From Streptomyces sp. PR69 (GTDB taxonomy: Bacteria; Actinomycetota; Actinomycetes; Streptomycetales; Streptomycetaceae): DNA of 64,000 bases. The translations under genes were made by a program, and so were the position numbers. The notes under the pieces are model-generated. The model did not search any database. It was not told where the DNA came from and saw only the letters and a list, made by a program, of their open reading frames with translations. This document shows positions 45,890-54,848 of this stretch, piece by piece. How positions within the stretch are numbered: the first letter of the stretch is position 1; every line of letters starts with the position of its first letter. The DNA is taken from NCBI RefSeq assembly GCF_026420845.1, contig NZ_JAOWCB010000003.1, positions 280,444 through 344,443 of the forward strand, in the 5' to 3' direction.

Positions 45890-47930
45890 AGCGCTTGACG
45901 GCACGGCGCCTGACACAACGGCGGCCGGCGCGACGACGGCGGCCGGCGGACTTCTGGACGGCTGTCGTCTCCGCCTTCGCCATGGTGGTGGGGCTGATGT
46001 CCGCGGCCGCGTACGGCAAGGCGGACGCGACACGCCCGGCAGCGCAGACGCTGACCTGGACCGCCGGCGACCCGATCGACCGCTATCTGTCCTTCCCCAC
46101 GACGGCTGCGGCGGGCCCGGCGACCATCGTCTTCGAGAACAGCGCGGCGACCGGAAACACCACCGGCATGCCGCACACGCTCACCTTCGACGTCTCCGAC
46201 CCCGAGTACAACAACGACGTCTCCCTCAACATCCTGGCCAACCCGGGCGACGCCCAAGGGGGCCGGTACACGGCGGAGGTGACGCTCACTCCGGGCCGCT
46301 ACCGCTACTACTGCGCCATCCCCGGCCATGGCGCGATGCAGGGCGTCCTCACCGTCGCCGAGGACGGCGGCGGGGACGCCGAGCCGCCCGTCGCCTCGGC
46401 GAAGGTCGAGGGCGACCGCAACGCCGACGGCGCTTATGTCGGGCAGGCGACACTCACCCTGACACCACGCCCCCCGACACCTCGGCGACGGTGAGCGGCG
46501 AGCAGAACGGACAGGGCGAGTATCTCGGGATGGCCACCGTCACCGTGACCGCCTCCGACACCGGCTCCGGCGTCAACACGATCGATTACGCGCTCGGCGC
46601 GGACGGTGACTGGCAGCCGTACACCGCACCGGTGACGGTCCATGCCACAGGCGCCCATAAGGTCCGCTACAAGGCGACCGACAGGGCGGGCAACGCGTCC
46701 TCGCCCAAGGAGGTCGCCTTCACCGTGGTCACCCCGCCGACGCCGGACTCCACGCCGCCCACGACGTCCGCCGCCGTGAGCGGCCAGCGGAACTCGGACG
46801 GCGCGTACATCACAAGCGCCACGGTGCGGCTGACGGCGGCCGATGACGACTCGGGCGTGGAGAGGGTCGAGTACTCGCTCGACGGCGGCCCCTATCTGGC
46901 GTACACGACGCCGGTCGTCGTCGATCGGGTCGGCTACCACTCGGTGCTGCACCGGGCGACCGACAAGGCGGGCAACACCTCCGAGCCGCGGAAGGTCTCC
47001 TTCACGGTCGCCGAGGGCGGGGGCGTGCCCGCGCCCCACTGCCCCGAGTACGACGAGCGGCTCACCGTCATCGTGGGCACGGTCGACTCGGGGGTGCCGA
47101 ACCGGATGACCAACCGCCGCTGCACGGTCAATGAGCTGATCGAGGACGAGAAGGACTGGTCCTCGCACGCCCTGTTCCTCAAGCATGTCGACGAGGTGCT
47201 CGACCGGCTGCTCGCGGACGGGGTGCTCGACCAGCGGGAGCACCGGGCGGTCTACCGGGCGGCCAAGGACTCCGGCATCGGCAAACCGGGCCAGCACACC
47301 GGCTACCGCGCGCTGTTCGACGGCACCGCGTCGTCGTTCGCGAAGTGGCAGCACGTCGGCGGCGGTTCCTTCGCGCTGAACGCCGACGGGTCGATGACCA
47401 GCGGCGTGACCGAGCAAGGGCTCGGGATGCTGTGGTTCCCGCAGCGCCAGTACGGGGACTTCTCCCTCAGGCTCCAGTGGCGTGACGACGCGGCGGGCGA
47501 CGCCAACGCCAACAGCGGGGTGTTTGTGCGCTTCCCTTATGTCCACGGCCATCCGGAGGAGCCGCGTCCCGAGTGGGTCGCCATCAAGTACGGCCACGAG
47601 GTGCAGGTGCTCGACCGGCCTGACGGCGATATGTACAAGACGGGTTCGGTGTACGGGTTCGACCGGGTGGGGCTCGGGGGCGCCGGGGTGACGCCCAAGG
47701 GCACCTGGAACGACTATGAGATCCGGGTGGCAGGCCAGCGCTATGAGGTCTACCGCAACGGTGTGCTGGTCAATGAGTTCGACAATGACCGTGGTCAGCG
47801 GTTCTATCCGCCGCGGGCGGGGGATCCCGGGACGGACGGCCGGAGGTATGCGACGGGGTACATCGGATTGCAGGTGCATGGCACGGCGGACGTGATCTCG
47901 TACCGGGACATCCGGATCAAGGAGCTGTAG
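45886..47930 (+). pseudogene. Frameshifted cupredoxin, Ig-like repeats and DUF1080 protein
   Basis: The first frame (45886-46494, 202 aa) has a signal-anchor and a cupredoxin with ligands in MPHTLTF and YYCAIPGHGAMQG, then enters an OmpL47-type Ig repeat (VASAKVEGDRNADGAYVGQ) and stops. The other frame continues from about 46465 (DTTPPDTSATVSGEQNGQG) through two Ig-like repeats and a DUF1080 lectin-like domain related to 3-keto-disaccharide hydrolases (YRALFDGTASSFAKWQ) to 47930. The first repeat lacks its second half, so the break seems to be a loss of part of a module that also shifts the frame. The GTG at 46491 overlaps the first stop (GTGA), so coupled restart cannot be excluded. Confidence 0.7.
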
Positions 47931-48459
47931 TCGCCGCGGGGCGGGTCTTTTCCCCGCCCTGGGGCGGGCCCGCTGGGGGCTTAAGCCCCCAGACCCCCTC
48001 CGGGGGGGGAGGGGGTGCGGGGCTGGCGCCCCGCACCCCCGGCGGGCGGCAGCTTCGCGCCGCCGCCCCAGTACGGCCTGAAGGCCGTGTCCTCCAACTC
48101 CCCCAGGGGCACCCCACGGAGGTGCCCCCAACGGGCTGGGATTCAGCTGCGCCACATCCCAGCCCCGCCGACGTTGGCAGCCCACATTCAGCCCCGCCTG
48201 GCGGTACCTCCCAGCCGTAACTGGGGGAGCTTGAGGCGCGGGGGCCGGAAACCCAGCCCGCCGGCGCTTGAGGCGCAAGGGGCAGCACATTCCAGCCCCG
48301 CCGGCGCTTGAGGCGCAAGAGCCGGAAACCCAGCCTCGTGGGGGTACCCCTGGGGGCACCTCCGTGGGGGTCCCCCCGGACGGAGTCTGGGGGAGGTAGC
48401 CGGGGGAGGAGTCTGGGGGAGGTTGAGGCGCGGGGGTCCGGGGGCGGAGCCCCCGGTGT
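47931..48459. repeat. Noncoding dispersed repeat element, copy B
   Basis: A 529-bp gene-free stretch. It opens with the terminator stem GGGCGGG-N7-CCCGCCC (47939-47959) and a perfect 20-bp palindrome (47973-47992, CTGGGGGCTTAAGCCCCCAG). It then holds, reversed relative to copy A at 17 kb, the TACGGCCTGAAGGCCGT block (48072-48105) and two CGCCGGCGCTTGAGGCGC units (48259 and 48299, about 40 bp apart). It ends with the same GGGGGCGGAGCCCCC-type hairpin. Confidence 0.7.
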
Positions 48460-49500
48460 TCAGGGCTCGTCGCGTCGGGCCCGGCTCGGCTGGACCCGCT
48501 TCGGCTCGCCCGGCATCTTCGGGTGGTCCGGCGGGTACGGCAGATCGCCGAGGCCGTGTTCGGCCTCGTCCCGGCGGGCCAGCTCCAGCAGGCTCTCCAG
48601 GCTGAAGCGGGTGTCGTCCATGTCCGCGTGGACGTCGCCCGCTTCGGCGTAGCGGGCGGGCATGGTCGTGATGTCGAAGTCCTCCGGCACCGCGTCGTCG
48701 ACCTCGTCCCACCGCAGCGGCGCGGAGACGGGCGCGTGGGGGCGGGGGCGCACGGAGTAGGCGGAGGCGATAGTGCGGTCCCGCGCGGTCTGGTTGTAGT
48801 CGACGAAGATCCGCTGGCCGCGCTCCTCCTTCCACCATTTGATGGTGACCCGGTCCGGCATCCGGCGTTCGAGCGCCCGGCCGCAGGCGATCGCGGCGCG
48901 CCGCACCTGGGTGAAGGTCCAGCGGGGCTCGATGGGCACGAAGACATGGAGGCCGCGTCCTCCGGAGGTCTTGGGCCAGCCGCGCAGTCCGTGTTCGTCG
49001 AGGACGGCGCGCAGCTCATGGGCGGCGTGGACGGCGTCCGCGTAGTCGGTGCCGGGCTGTGGGTCGAGGTCGAGGCGCAGTTCGTCGGGGTGGTCGGTGT
49101 CGTCGCGCCGTACCGGCCAGGGGTGGAAGGTGACGGCGCCGAGGTTGGCGGCCCAGATGACGGCCGCGGGCTCGGTCGGGCACATCTCGTCAGCGGAGCG
49201 GCCGCTGGGGAAGGTGATGTGCGCGGTGGGGATCCAGTCGGGGAGGTATTTCGGGGCGCGCTTCTGGAAGAAGGACTCGCCGTTCACTCCTTCGGGGTAG
49301 CGCTCCAGGGTGGTGGGGCGGTTGCGCAGGGCCCGGGTGATCCCGTCACCGACCGCGAGGTAGTAGCGGACCATGTCGAGCTTGGTGTAGCCGCGCTCCG
49401 GAAAGTAGATCTTGTCGGGGTTGGAGACGCGTACGGTCCGCTCCCCCACCTCCAGTTCCACGGCTCCGGCCATGGGCGTCAGCGTATGCCGTGCCGACAT
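48460..49500 (-). CDS. ligD: LigD-type DNA repair polymerase/primase
   Basis: A 346-aa archaeo-eukaryotic primase-fold enzyme for non-homologous end joining, present here without ligase or nuclease domains. The fold is marked by KRAPKYLPDWIPTAHITFPSG, the metal-binding Asp pair in LRLDLDPQPGTDYAD (about 140), and KTSGGRGLHVFVPI. It fills gaps and adds ribonucleotides at ends. The ATG at 49500 is 25 bp from the divergent ligase start; the -10 candidate CAATAT lies 8 nt ahead, suggesting a leaderless message. An inner ATG (MAGAVELEV) at 49473 is an alternative. Confidence 0.93.
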   Translation of the reverse strand: MSARHTLTPMAGAVELEVGERTVRVSNPDKIYFPERGYTKLDMVRYYLAVGDGITRALRNRPTTLERYPEGVNGESFFQKRAPKYLPDWIPTAHITFPSGRSADEMCPTEPAAVIWAANLGAVTFHPWPVRRDDTDHPDELRLDLDPQPGTDYADAVHAAHELRAVLDEHGLRGWPKTSGGRGLHVFVPIEPRWTFTQVRRAAIACGRALERRMPDRVTIKWWKEERGQRIFVDYNQTARDRTIASAYSVRPRPHAPVSAPLRWDEVDDAVPEDFDITTMPARYAEAGDVHADMDDTRFSLESLLELARRDEAEHGLGDLPYPPDHPKMPGEPKRVQPSRARRDEP

Positions 49501-49525
49501 TTATCGCATATTGGACAATCTGCTT
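49501..49525. promoter_or_regulatory. 25-bp divergent leaderless promoter pair of the NHEJ genes
   Basis: CAATCT (49516-49521, plus) and CAATAT (49513-49508, minus) lie 4 and 7 nt before the two start codons, a spacing expected when transcription begins at the ATG. The two -10 elements overlap in an ATTGGACAAT core, so only one polymerase could occupy the gap at a time. The -35 regions must fall inside the opposite coding sequences. Confidence 0.5.
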
Positions 49526-50590
49526 ATGGATCTGCCCGTGATGCCTCCGGTCAAGCCGATGCTGGCCAAGTCGGTGAAGACGATTCCGCCCGGCATGCAG
49601 TACGAGGCGAAGTGGGACGGCTTCCGGGCGATCGTCCACCGGGACGGGGCCGAGGTCGTGCTCGGCTCCCGCACCGGGAAGCCGCTCACCCGCTACTTTC
49701 CCGAGCTGGCCGCCGTCCTGGCGGAGCAGCTGCCGCCCCGCTGTGTGCTGGACGGCGAGATCGTGATCGTGCACGGCGGACGGCTGGACTTCGACCGGCT
49801 CACCGAGCGCATCCATCCGGCGGACTCGCGGGTGCGGATGCTCGCCGAGCGGACGCCCGCCAGCTTCATCGCCTTCGATCTGCTCGCGCTGGGCGATGAG
49901 TCCCTGCTCGACACCCCGCTGGCAGAGCGCCGGGCCAGGCTGGCGGAGGTGCTGGCGGGGGCGCGTCCGCCGGTCCATCTCGCGCCCGCCACGACGGACG
50001 AGGCCGTGGCGGCCCGGTGGTTCGAGCAGTACGAGGGGGCGGGCCTGGACGGGATCGTGGCCAAGCCGCTGGATCTGCCGTACCGGCCGGACGCCCGGCT
50101 GATGTTCAAGGTCAAGCATGAGCGGACCGCGGACGCGGTCGTGGCGGGCTACCGCTTCCACAAGAGCGGCCCGGTGGTCGGCTCGCTGCTCCTCGGACTG
50201 TACGACGACCGGGGCAGGCTCCAGCACGTGGGCGTGTGCGCGGCGTTCTCCATGAAGCGGCGCGAGGAGCTGGCGGCCGAGCTGGAGCCGCTGCGGATGG
50301 CGGACGCCTCGGAGCACCCTTGGGCCTCGTGGACCCAGGAGAGCGCCCATGAGACGGCGCGGCTGCCGGGTGCGCCGAGCCGCTGGTCGGGCAAGAAGGA
50401 TCTGTCCTGGGTGGCGCTGAGGCCGGAGCGGGTGGTCGAGGTGGCCTATGACCACATGGAGGGGGACCGGTTCCGGCATACGGCCCAGTTCCGCCGCTGG
50501 CGGCCGGACCGTACGCCGGAGAGCTGCACCTATGCGCAGCTGGAGGAGCCGGTCGGCTATGACCTCGCCGAGGTGCTGTCAGCACCCTGA
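49526..50590 (+). CDS. ATP-dependent DNA ligase (LigD ligase domain type)
   Basis: A 354-aa ligase. The adenylated Lys is in YEAKWDGFRAIVH (about 33), with motif III FIAFDLLALG (about 121), motif IV GLDGIVAKPLDLPY (about 180) and motif V KHERTADAVVAGYR. It lacks polymerase and nuclease domains and would seal breaks in end joining with the divergent LigD polymerase and a Ku protein encoded elsewhere. ATG at 49526 without a ribosome site but next to a -10, hence probably leaderless. The last residues form the OB fold. Confidence 0.93.
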   Translation: MDLPVMPPVKPMLAKSVKTIPPGMQYEAKWDGFRAIVHRDGAEVVLGSRTGKPLTRYFPELAAVLAEQLPPRCVLDGEIVIVHGGRLDFDRLTERIHPADSRVRMLAERTPASFIAFDLLALGDESLLDTPLAERRARLAEVLAGARPPVHLAPATTDEAVAARWFEQYEGAGLDGIVAKPLDLPYRPDARLMFKVKHERTADAVVAGYRFHKSGPVVGSLLLGLYDDRGRLQHVGVCAAFSMKRREELAAELEPLRMADASEHPWASWTQESAHETARLPGAPSRWSGKKDLSWVALRPERVVEVAYDHMEGDRFRHTAQFRRWRPDRTPESCTYAQLEEPVGYDLAEVLSAP

Positions 50591-50617
50591 CCCGCCCCCG
50601 CGGCCGGCCGGGGCTGC

Positions 50618-51268
50618 TTAAGTGCCGGTGCCGGTGATGGTGGGGTGCACCCCGTCCGCGTCCAGGACGTAGGAGCCCGTGAAGGTCGGGTGGTCGCCGT
50701 CCTCCACCAGGGCGATGCAGCCCGGCGTGGCGTTCGAGACAGTGAGCTGACGGGTGTCGTCATTGGAGATGCTCAGCGTGCCGGTGGCGTTGACGTAGCT
50801 CACCGCGACCTCGCCCGTGACATCGAAGTCGCAGGTGACGATGGTGATATGCGCGCTGATCCCCTCGATGAACCCGGTGGTGACACCGGCCTCGGCCTCA
50901 TGTGTCACCGCCTGGATGCGCCAGCCGGGGTCGGTGTCGGCGACGGGGGTCACCGGGCCCACAGGGCTGACGCAGGGCTGGGAGTCGCTGCCGAAGCGCG
51001 CCTCGTCAATGTCGCCGACATGGGCTGGGTTGCCGGTCGCGTCGAACAGCTTCCCGGCGGCGTCGGCCGTGGGGCAGGCGAGATCGAAGCCGTTGACGGA
51101 CAGCACGGTGTCCGTGGACAGGGCGGTGTAGGCGGTGGGCGAGCCGGGTCCGACGGTCCACTCGGACGGCGCCGCGGAGGCGGGGGCCGCGGCGAGGGCG
51201 AGGGCGGCGGCAGCGGCGGCGGTGACTGCCGCGAGCGTTCCTAACGGCTGCTTTCTGGACGTATCCAC
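50618..51268 (-). CDS. Secreted protein of unknown function
   Basis: A 216-aa exported protein. The signal peptide (VTAAAAAALALAAAPASA) ends near residue 33. The mature part is rich in Thr, Val and Asp, with three or four Cys (VNGFDLACPTAD, DSQPCVSP, IVTCDFDV, NATPGCIAL), so two disulfide bonds are plausible in a beta-rich fold. It has no motif I recognise. The GTG at 51268 with GAGGAA 6 nt upstream was chosen. It is divergent from the PucR-type gene across an AT-rich 375-bp gap. Confidence 0.8.
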   Translation of the reverse strand: MDTSRKQPLGTLAAVTAAAAAALALAAAPASAAPSEWTVGPGSPTAYTALSTDTVLSVNGFDLACPTADAAGKLFDATGNPAHVGDIDEARFGSDSQPCVSPVGPVTPVADTDPGWRIQAVTHEAEAGVTTGFIEGISAHITIVTCDFDVTGEVAVSYVNATGTLSISNDDTRQLTVSNATPGCIALVEDGDHPTFTGSYVLDADGVHPTITGTGT

Positions 51269-51643
51269 GGGACGTTCCTCCGATGGGTCGGAATGGCTGC
51301 GCGACGCGAACGGCTCAGGGCGCCGCGGCATTGCGGTATTCCGCTGTGGCGTTTCGGTCACATGCGCGCCGTGACGATCCGTGACGTTACTTGCGGGAAA
51401 CTTTGCTGCACAATGCCGCCGTTCAAGATTTTCCGGAGTGCGGAACTTCCTCGCTTCAGATAAGCAATTCTTCCGGCCGCTTTGTCAAAGGGTGCGCAAT
51501 CCGGCGGCACGCCGGTGGAACGGTCATGTCCGGATGCGCTCCCTCGCGGCCTGCCCCGCGTTCCCAACCGGTGTGCACTGGTACGGACTTGGTCTATGTT
51601 CGGCGCCGATGCCGCCCCGCCTGCCAGTCCCGGGAAGACCCCC
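51269..51643. promoter_or_regulatory. AT-rich divergent control region
   Basis: No gene. The segment 51400-51500 is well below the local GC content and contains an inverted repeat TTCCG-GAGTG-CGGAA (about 51434-51448) and TTTGTCAAAG. It must hold promoters for the secreted-protein gene and the PucR-type regulator gene, whose products might be linked. Confidence 0.4.
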
Positions 51644-52810
51644 ATGCCCTCACACGCACTCGGCCCGTTGCCCCCGGAGTTCGCCGCGCTCATCCGTCCG
51701 GAACTGCCCAGCCTGATCAAGGAGATCGGGATCGAGGTCGTCCACGCCTATCCCGAGTACGCCCGGCTGCTCGACGGCCCTTACGGCCATGGCATCCGCG
51801 TCGGCGTCGAGCAGTCCATCTCCGCCTTCGTCGACCGGGTCGCCGAGCCCTCGGCGCCGTCTCCCCTGCGCGATGAGATGTGCCGGAGGTTCGGCAGGTT
51901 CGAGGCATACGAGGGGCGCAGCCTGGAATCACTCCAGGGCGCGTACCGGCTCGGGGCGCGTATCGCGCTGCGCCGGGCCAAGAAGGTGGGCCGCAGCCAC
52001 CACCTCTCCCCCACGATGATGCTGAGCTTCGCGGACGCCCTGTTCGCCTATGTCGAGGAGTTGGAGGCGCTGTCCCGCGAGGGCTATCTGGAGGTGCGGG
52101 CACAGGCCGGAGAGCGGTCCGAGGTGCTGCGCCGGCGGCTGCTGCATCTGCTGCTCGCGGGGCCGCCGGCGCCCGGCGCGGCGGTCGCGGAGCTGGCGGA
52201 GCAGTCCGCCTGGCCGCTGCCCGACCAGGTGACCCCGGTCGCGCTGCGCGCCCCGGCCGAGCTGGAGCGGTCGGATCTGGACAACGATGTCCTCACCGAT
52301 CTCGACGACCCCCAGCCGTATCTGCTGATCCCGGGGCCCCTCGGCCCCGGCCGGCGGCGCATGCTGGACACCGCGCTGTTCGGCGCCCGCGCCGCCGTCG
52401 GCCTCACCGTCGCGACCGCCGAGGCCCCTCACTCGCTGCGCTGGGCGCGCCGCACGCTGGAGCTGGTCGACACGGGCGTCATCGAGGCGGGCCCGCTGGT
52501 CCACGCCGCGGACCATCTCGTACCGCTGTGGCTGCACTCCGACCCGGCCCTGCTCGTCCGGCTGGCCGAGCGGGAGCTGGCCCCGATCGCCGGGCTGACG
52601 CCCGCACGCCGGGGCCGGCTCATTGAGACCCTGCGGGTCTGGCTGGACACCCGCGGCACGGCCGTGCGCATGGGCGAGCTGCTCGATGTCCATCCGCAGA
52701 CCGTGCGCTACCGGATGCGCAGCCTTGAGTCCCTCTTCGGCGATCAACTGGCGGACCCGGAGCGGCGGTTCGCCATGGAGGCGGCGCTGCGGGCGACCCA
52801 GCGGCGGTGA
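51644..52810 (+). CDS. PucR-type helix-turn-helix transcriptional regulator
   Basis: A 388-aa regulator of the CdaR/PucR group common in Streptomyces. The N-terminal helical region is followed by a middle sensor-like domain, and the C-terminus carries the family helix-turn-helix (RGTAVRMGELLDVHPQTVRYRM, about 345-366), then SLFGDQLADPERRFAMEAAL. It would bind DNA as a dimer in response to an unknown signal. ATG at 51644 with GGGAAG 6 nt upstream; an upstream in-frame start is possible but lacks conserved sequence. The divergent secreted protein gene is a possible target. Confidence 0.88.
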   Translation: MPSHALGPLPPEFAALIRPELPSLIKEIGIEVVHAYPEYARLLDGPYGHGIRVGVEQSISAFVDRVAEPSAPSPLRDEMCRRFGRFEAYEGRSLESLQGAYRLGARIALRRAKKVGRSHHLSPTMMLSFADALFAYVEELEALSREGYLEVRAQAGERSEVLRRRLLHLLLAGPPAPGAAVAELAEQSAWPLPDQVTPVALRAPAELERSDLDNDVLTDLDDPQPYLLIPGPLGPGRRRMLDTALFGARAAVGLTVATAEAPHSLRWARRTLELVDTGVIEAGPLVHAADHLVPLWLHSDPALLVRLAERELAPIAGLTPARRGRLIETLRVWLDTRGTAVRMGELLDVHPQTVRYRMRSLESLFGDQLADPERRFAMEAALRATQRR

Positions 52811-53042
52811 CGGGACGCCGCTGCGGCTGCGCGGACTAGATCGATTGGGGTACGGGGCCCGGGGTCGCGTATGGTGGGCCGACGGTGCTGCCTGGCTGTG
52901 GGGGGTGCAGCGAGCCCGGCTGTGCGCCGTCTCCCGTACGAGCCGTTCCCCTGACCACCTCGGGGCGGTTGCGTCCGGCGAGGCCGGCGGCCCGTACCGC
53001 CCGGAGCCGGCCACAGCAGAGCGAGACCCCGAAGGACTTCAT

Positions 53043-53318
53043 GTGACCGCGTCGCCCCTCGTCCCCGTGCCGATCCCCGATCGCGTCGCCGCGATGATCG
53101 GGGCCTGTATGCCGATCCACGTGCTCCAGGCCGAGGTCGACGCGGAGTGCGCCGCACGTGAGGTGCACCGGCTGCCCGACCCGCTGTCCGCCGAGTCCCG
53201 GGCCGCCCGCGAGCGCGCCCTGTCGGCCCTGGCCGCCGCCAACAAGGTCCTCGCCGCCTACAACCCGGGCCTGACGGTCCGGCCTCGGCGCTCCGGCAGC
53301 ACCCCCTACGGGGTGTGA
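53043..53318 (+). CDS. Small hypothetical protein, helical
   Basis: A 91-aa hydrophilic protein, largely helical (LQAEVDAECAAREVHRL, ARERALSALAAANKVLAA), without a known motif or signal. GTG start at 53043 with GAAGGA 7 nt upstream. Proteins of this kind occur beside PucR and GlxA regulators in Streptomyces, but the function is unknown. A -10 like TATGGT near 52872 could serve it. Confidence 0.55.
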   Translation: MTASPLVPVPIPDRVAAMIGACMPIHVLQAEVDAECAAREVHRLPDPLSAESRAARERALSALAAANKVLAAYNPGLTVRPRRSGSTPYGV

Positions 53319-53346
53319 CCTCCGCCACACCCCGCCTGCGCGCCGC

Positions 53347-53568
53347 CTACGCCACCGCCGACGACGACCCGAAGGCACGGCGACAGGCGTGCGGGCTGGC
53401 GCCGACCCGGGTCAAGGTCCCGGCGTCGATCTCGCCGGGCGGTGAGCAGACGAGCACCCGGCAGGCGGCACGGCCGTCCGGCAGCCGCGCCAGGGCGAAG
53501 GCCTCCAGCGGGGTGGCGAGGCCGAAGGCGATGACGCCGTCCAGAGCGAGTAAGGCGACGGTGTGCAC
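53347..53568 (-). pseudogene. Relic of a GlxA-type regulator N-terminus
   Basis: Reading from GTG 53568, the frame gives HTVALLALDGVIAFGLATPL and EAFALARLPDGRAACRV, the start of a DJ-1-like domain of GlxA-type AraC regulators, and then loses similarity (VGASPHACRRAFGSS) and stops after 73 residues. A full gene would be about 310 residues. The fragment includes a TTA codon at position 6. The rest is deleted up to the small gene ending at 53318. Confidence 0.6.
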
Positions 53569-53786
53569 GGCCCGTGCACAGCCATGCCGCCTGTTCCCGC
53601 CAACCGCCTGACCGGCGCGATTCGGCCGGGGCCGGGACACCGGTGTCCCGGTGTCCCGGCATGCCGCACTGGCGCGAATCCGTTGACAGTTGGCATTCAC
53701 GCCAGTGGTCCGGCCCCGCGCCGCCCGCCTAGCGTCGTCCCCGCAGTGCCCGCACGCGGCGGCACAGACGAGGAGAGTCCACCCGT

Positions 53787-54233
53787 ATGACCACGTTCCT
53801 GCTCGCCGTCCACGTCCTGGCGGCGATCGTCGCGATCGGGCCGGTGGCGGTCGCCGCCAGCGCTTTTCCGCCCGCGGCCCGCCGGGTTCAGGGCTCACCC
53901 GAGGACGGCCAGGCGCTCGGGGTCGTACGCAATCTCCACCGGATCTGCCGGGTCTACGCCGTCGTAGGGGTGACGGTGCCGGTCTTCGGGCTGGCCACCG
54001 CGAAGAACATGGGCGTGCTGGGCGATGCCTGGCTGATCGCGTCCATGGCGCTGACGGCGGTCGCGGCCGTGGTCCTCGGGGCGCTGATCCTGCCCGGCCA
54101 GAGCGCGGTGCTCGATGATCCGGGCGCGGCGGTCGCGGGCCGGCTGGCCATGTACACCGGGGTGTTCAACCTGCTGTGGGCCACGGTCACCGTGCTGATG
54201 ATCGTCCGCCCGGGGTCCACGACCGGGGCCTGA
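53787..54233 (+). CDS. DUF2269-like membrane protein
   Basis: A 148-aa protein with four hydrophobic helices, starting FLLAVHVLAAIVAIGPVAVA with a His in the first helix, as in DUF2269 proteins. The function is unknown; a His in helix 1 and a second in NLHRICRVYAV may bind heme or metal. ATG at 53787 with GAGGAGAG 10 nt upstream and a -10 TAGCGT at 53732. It is divergent from the GlxA-type relic, which may once have regulated it. Confidence 0.8.
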   Translation: MTTFLLAVHVLAAIVAIGPVAVAASAFPPAARRVQGSPEDGQALGVVRNLHRICRVYAVVGVTVPVFGLATAKNMGVLGDAWLIASMALTAVAAVVLGALILPGQSAVLDDPGAAVAGRLAMYTGVFNLLWATVTVLMIVRPGSTTGA

Positions 54234-54239
54234 CGGCGG

Positions 54240-54695
54240 TCAGCCGGCGTCGTCCGCGGGGTTCAGGAAGATCCCGTCCACATACACCCAGGCGCCCTCA
54301 TGCCGCTCGAAGGAGCTGCGCTCATGCAGCGCGCCCCGCTTGCCGTGGTGCCGGAAGCGGGCGCGGAAGGTCACGGTCCCGGCGGTGTGGAAGGCGGTGC
54401 CGTCCTCGACGCCCTCGATCTCCAGGCCGGTCCAGTGGATGCCCGGGTCAAGCTCCAGCTGCTCGGGCCTGGTGCGCGGATGCCAGGTGCGCAGCAGATA
54501 CGCCGCGTCGCGGACGACGAAGGCGCTGTAGCGGGAGCGCATCAGAGCCTCGGCGGTGGGGGCGGCCGACTCGCCCGAGTGGAATCGTCCGCAGCATTTC
54601 CCGTATGACTCCGGCAGTCCGCAGGGGCAGGGCGATTCGGCGGCGTGCTCCGGGGGGCGGGTGCGTCCGGGGCGGAGGCGGCTGCGTCGAGACAT
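54240..54695 (-). CDS. YchJ family protein with SEC-C motif
   Basis: A 151-aa protein (UPF0225). A zinc-binding SEC-C motif (CPCGLPESYGKCCGRFH, about 23-39) is followed by the family's NTF2-like domain (ALMRSRYSAFVVRDAAYLLRTWHP). SEC-C motifs also occur in SecA and bind zinc and protein partners. The ATG at 54695 was chosen as the nearest to the conserved region; no strong ribosome site is visible. It converges on the DUF2269-like gene, with 6 bp between stops. Confidence 0.9.
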   Translation of the reverse strand: MSRRSRLRPGRTRPPEHAAESPCPCGLPESYGKCCGRFHSGESAAPTAEALMRSRYSAFVVRDAAYLLRTWHPRTRPEQLELDPGIHWTGLEIEGVEDGTAFHTAGTVTFRARFRHHGKRGALHERSSFERHEGAWVYVDGIFLNPADDAG

Positions 54696-54785
54696 GGCTC
54701 CATTTTCCGCCATTGAGCCGCGGGGGCCCACGTGTGCCTTCCGGGGCGCGCGGGTCAACCGTATGCTCCTGCGCCGGACACCGCG

Positions 54786-54824
54786 TTACCGCCGGTAAAC
54801 AACTGCGACTGTCATGAGCATGAC
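54786..54824 (+). promoter_or_regulatory. Two adjacent palindromes upstream of the FAD oxidoreductase gene
   Basis: TTACC-GCC-GGTAA (54786-54798) and GTCATG-AG-CATGAC (54811-54824) are short perfect inverted repeats, 25 bp apart centre to centre, ending 25 bp before the GTG start. They are likely operator elements. Confidence 0.45.
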
Positions 54825-54848
54825 CTTACGCGCACGGGGAGGCTACGG

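Noticed and set aside
46434..49019. An 861-codon open frame on the minus strand
   Set aside because: It crosses the repeat element and two genes in the wrong frame and shows no domain.
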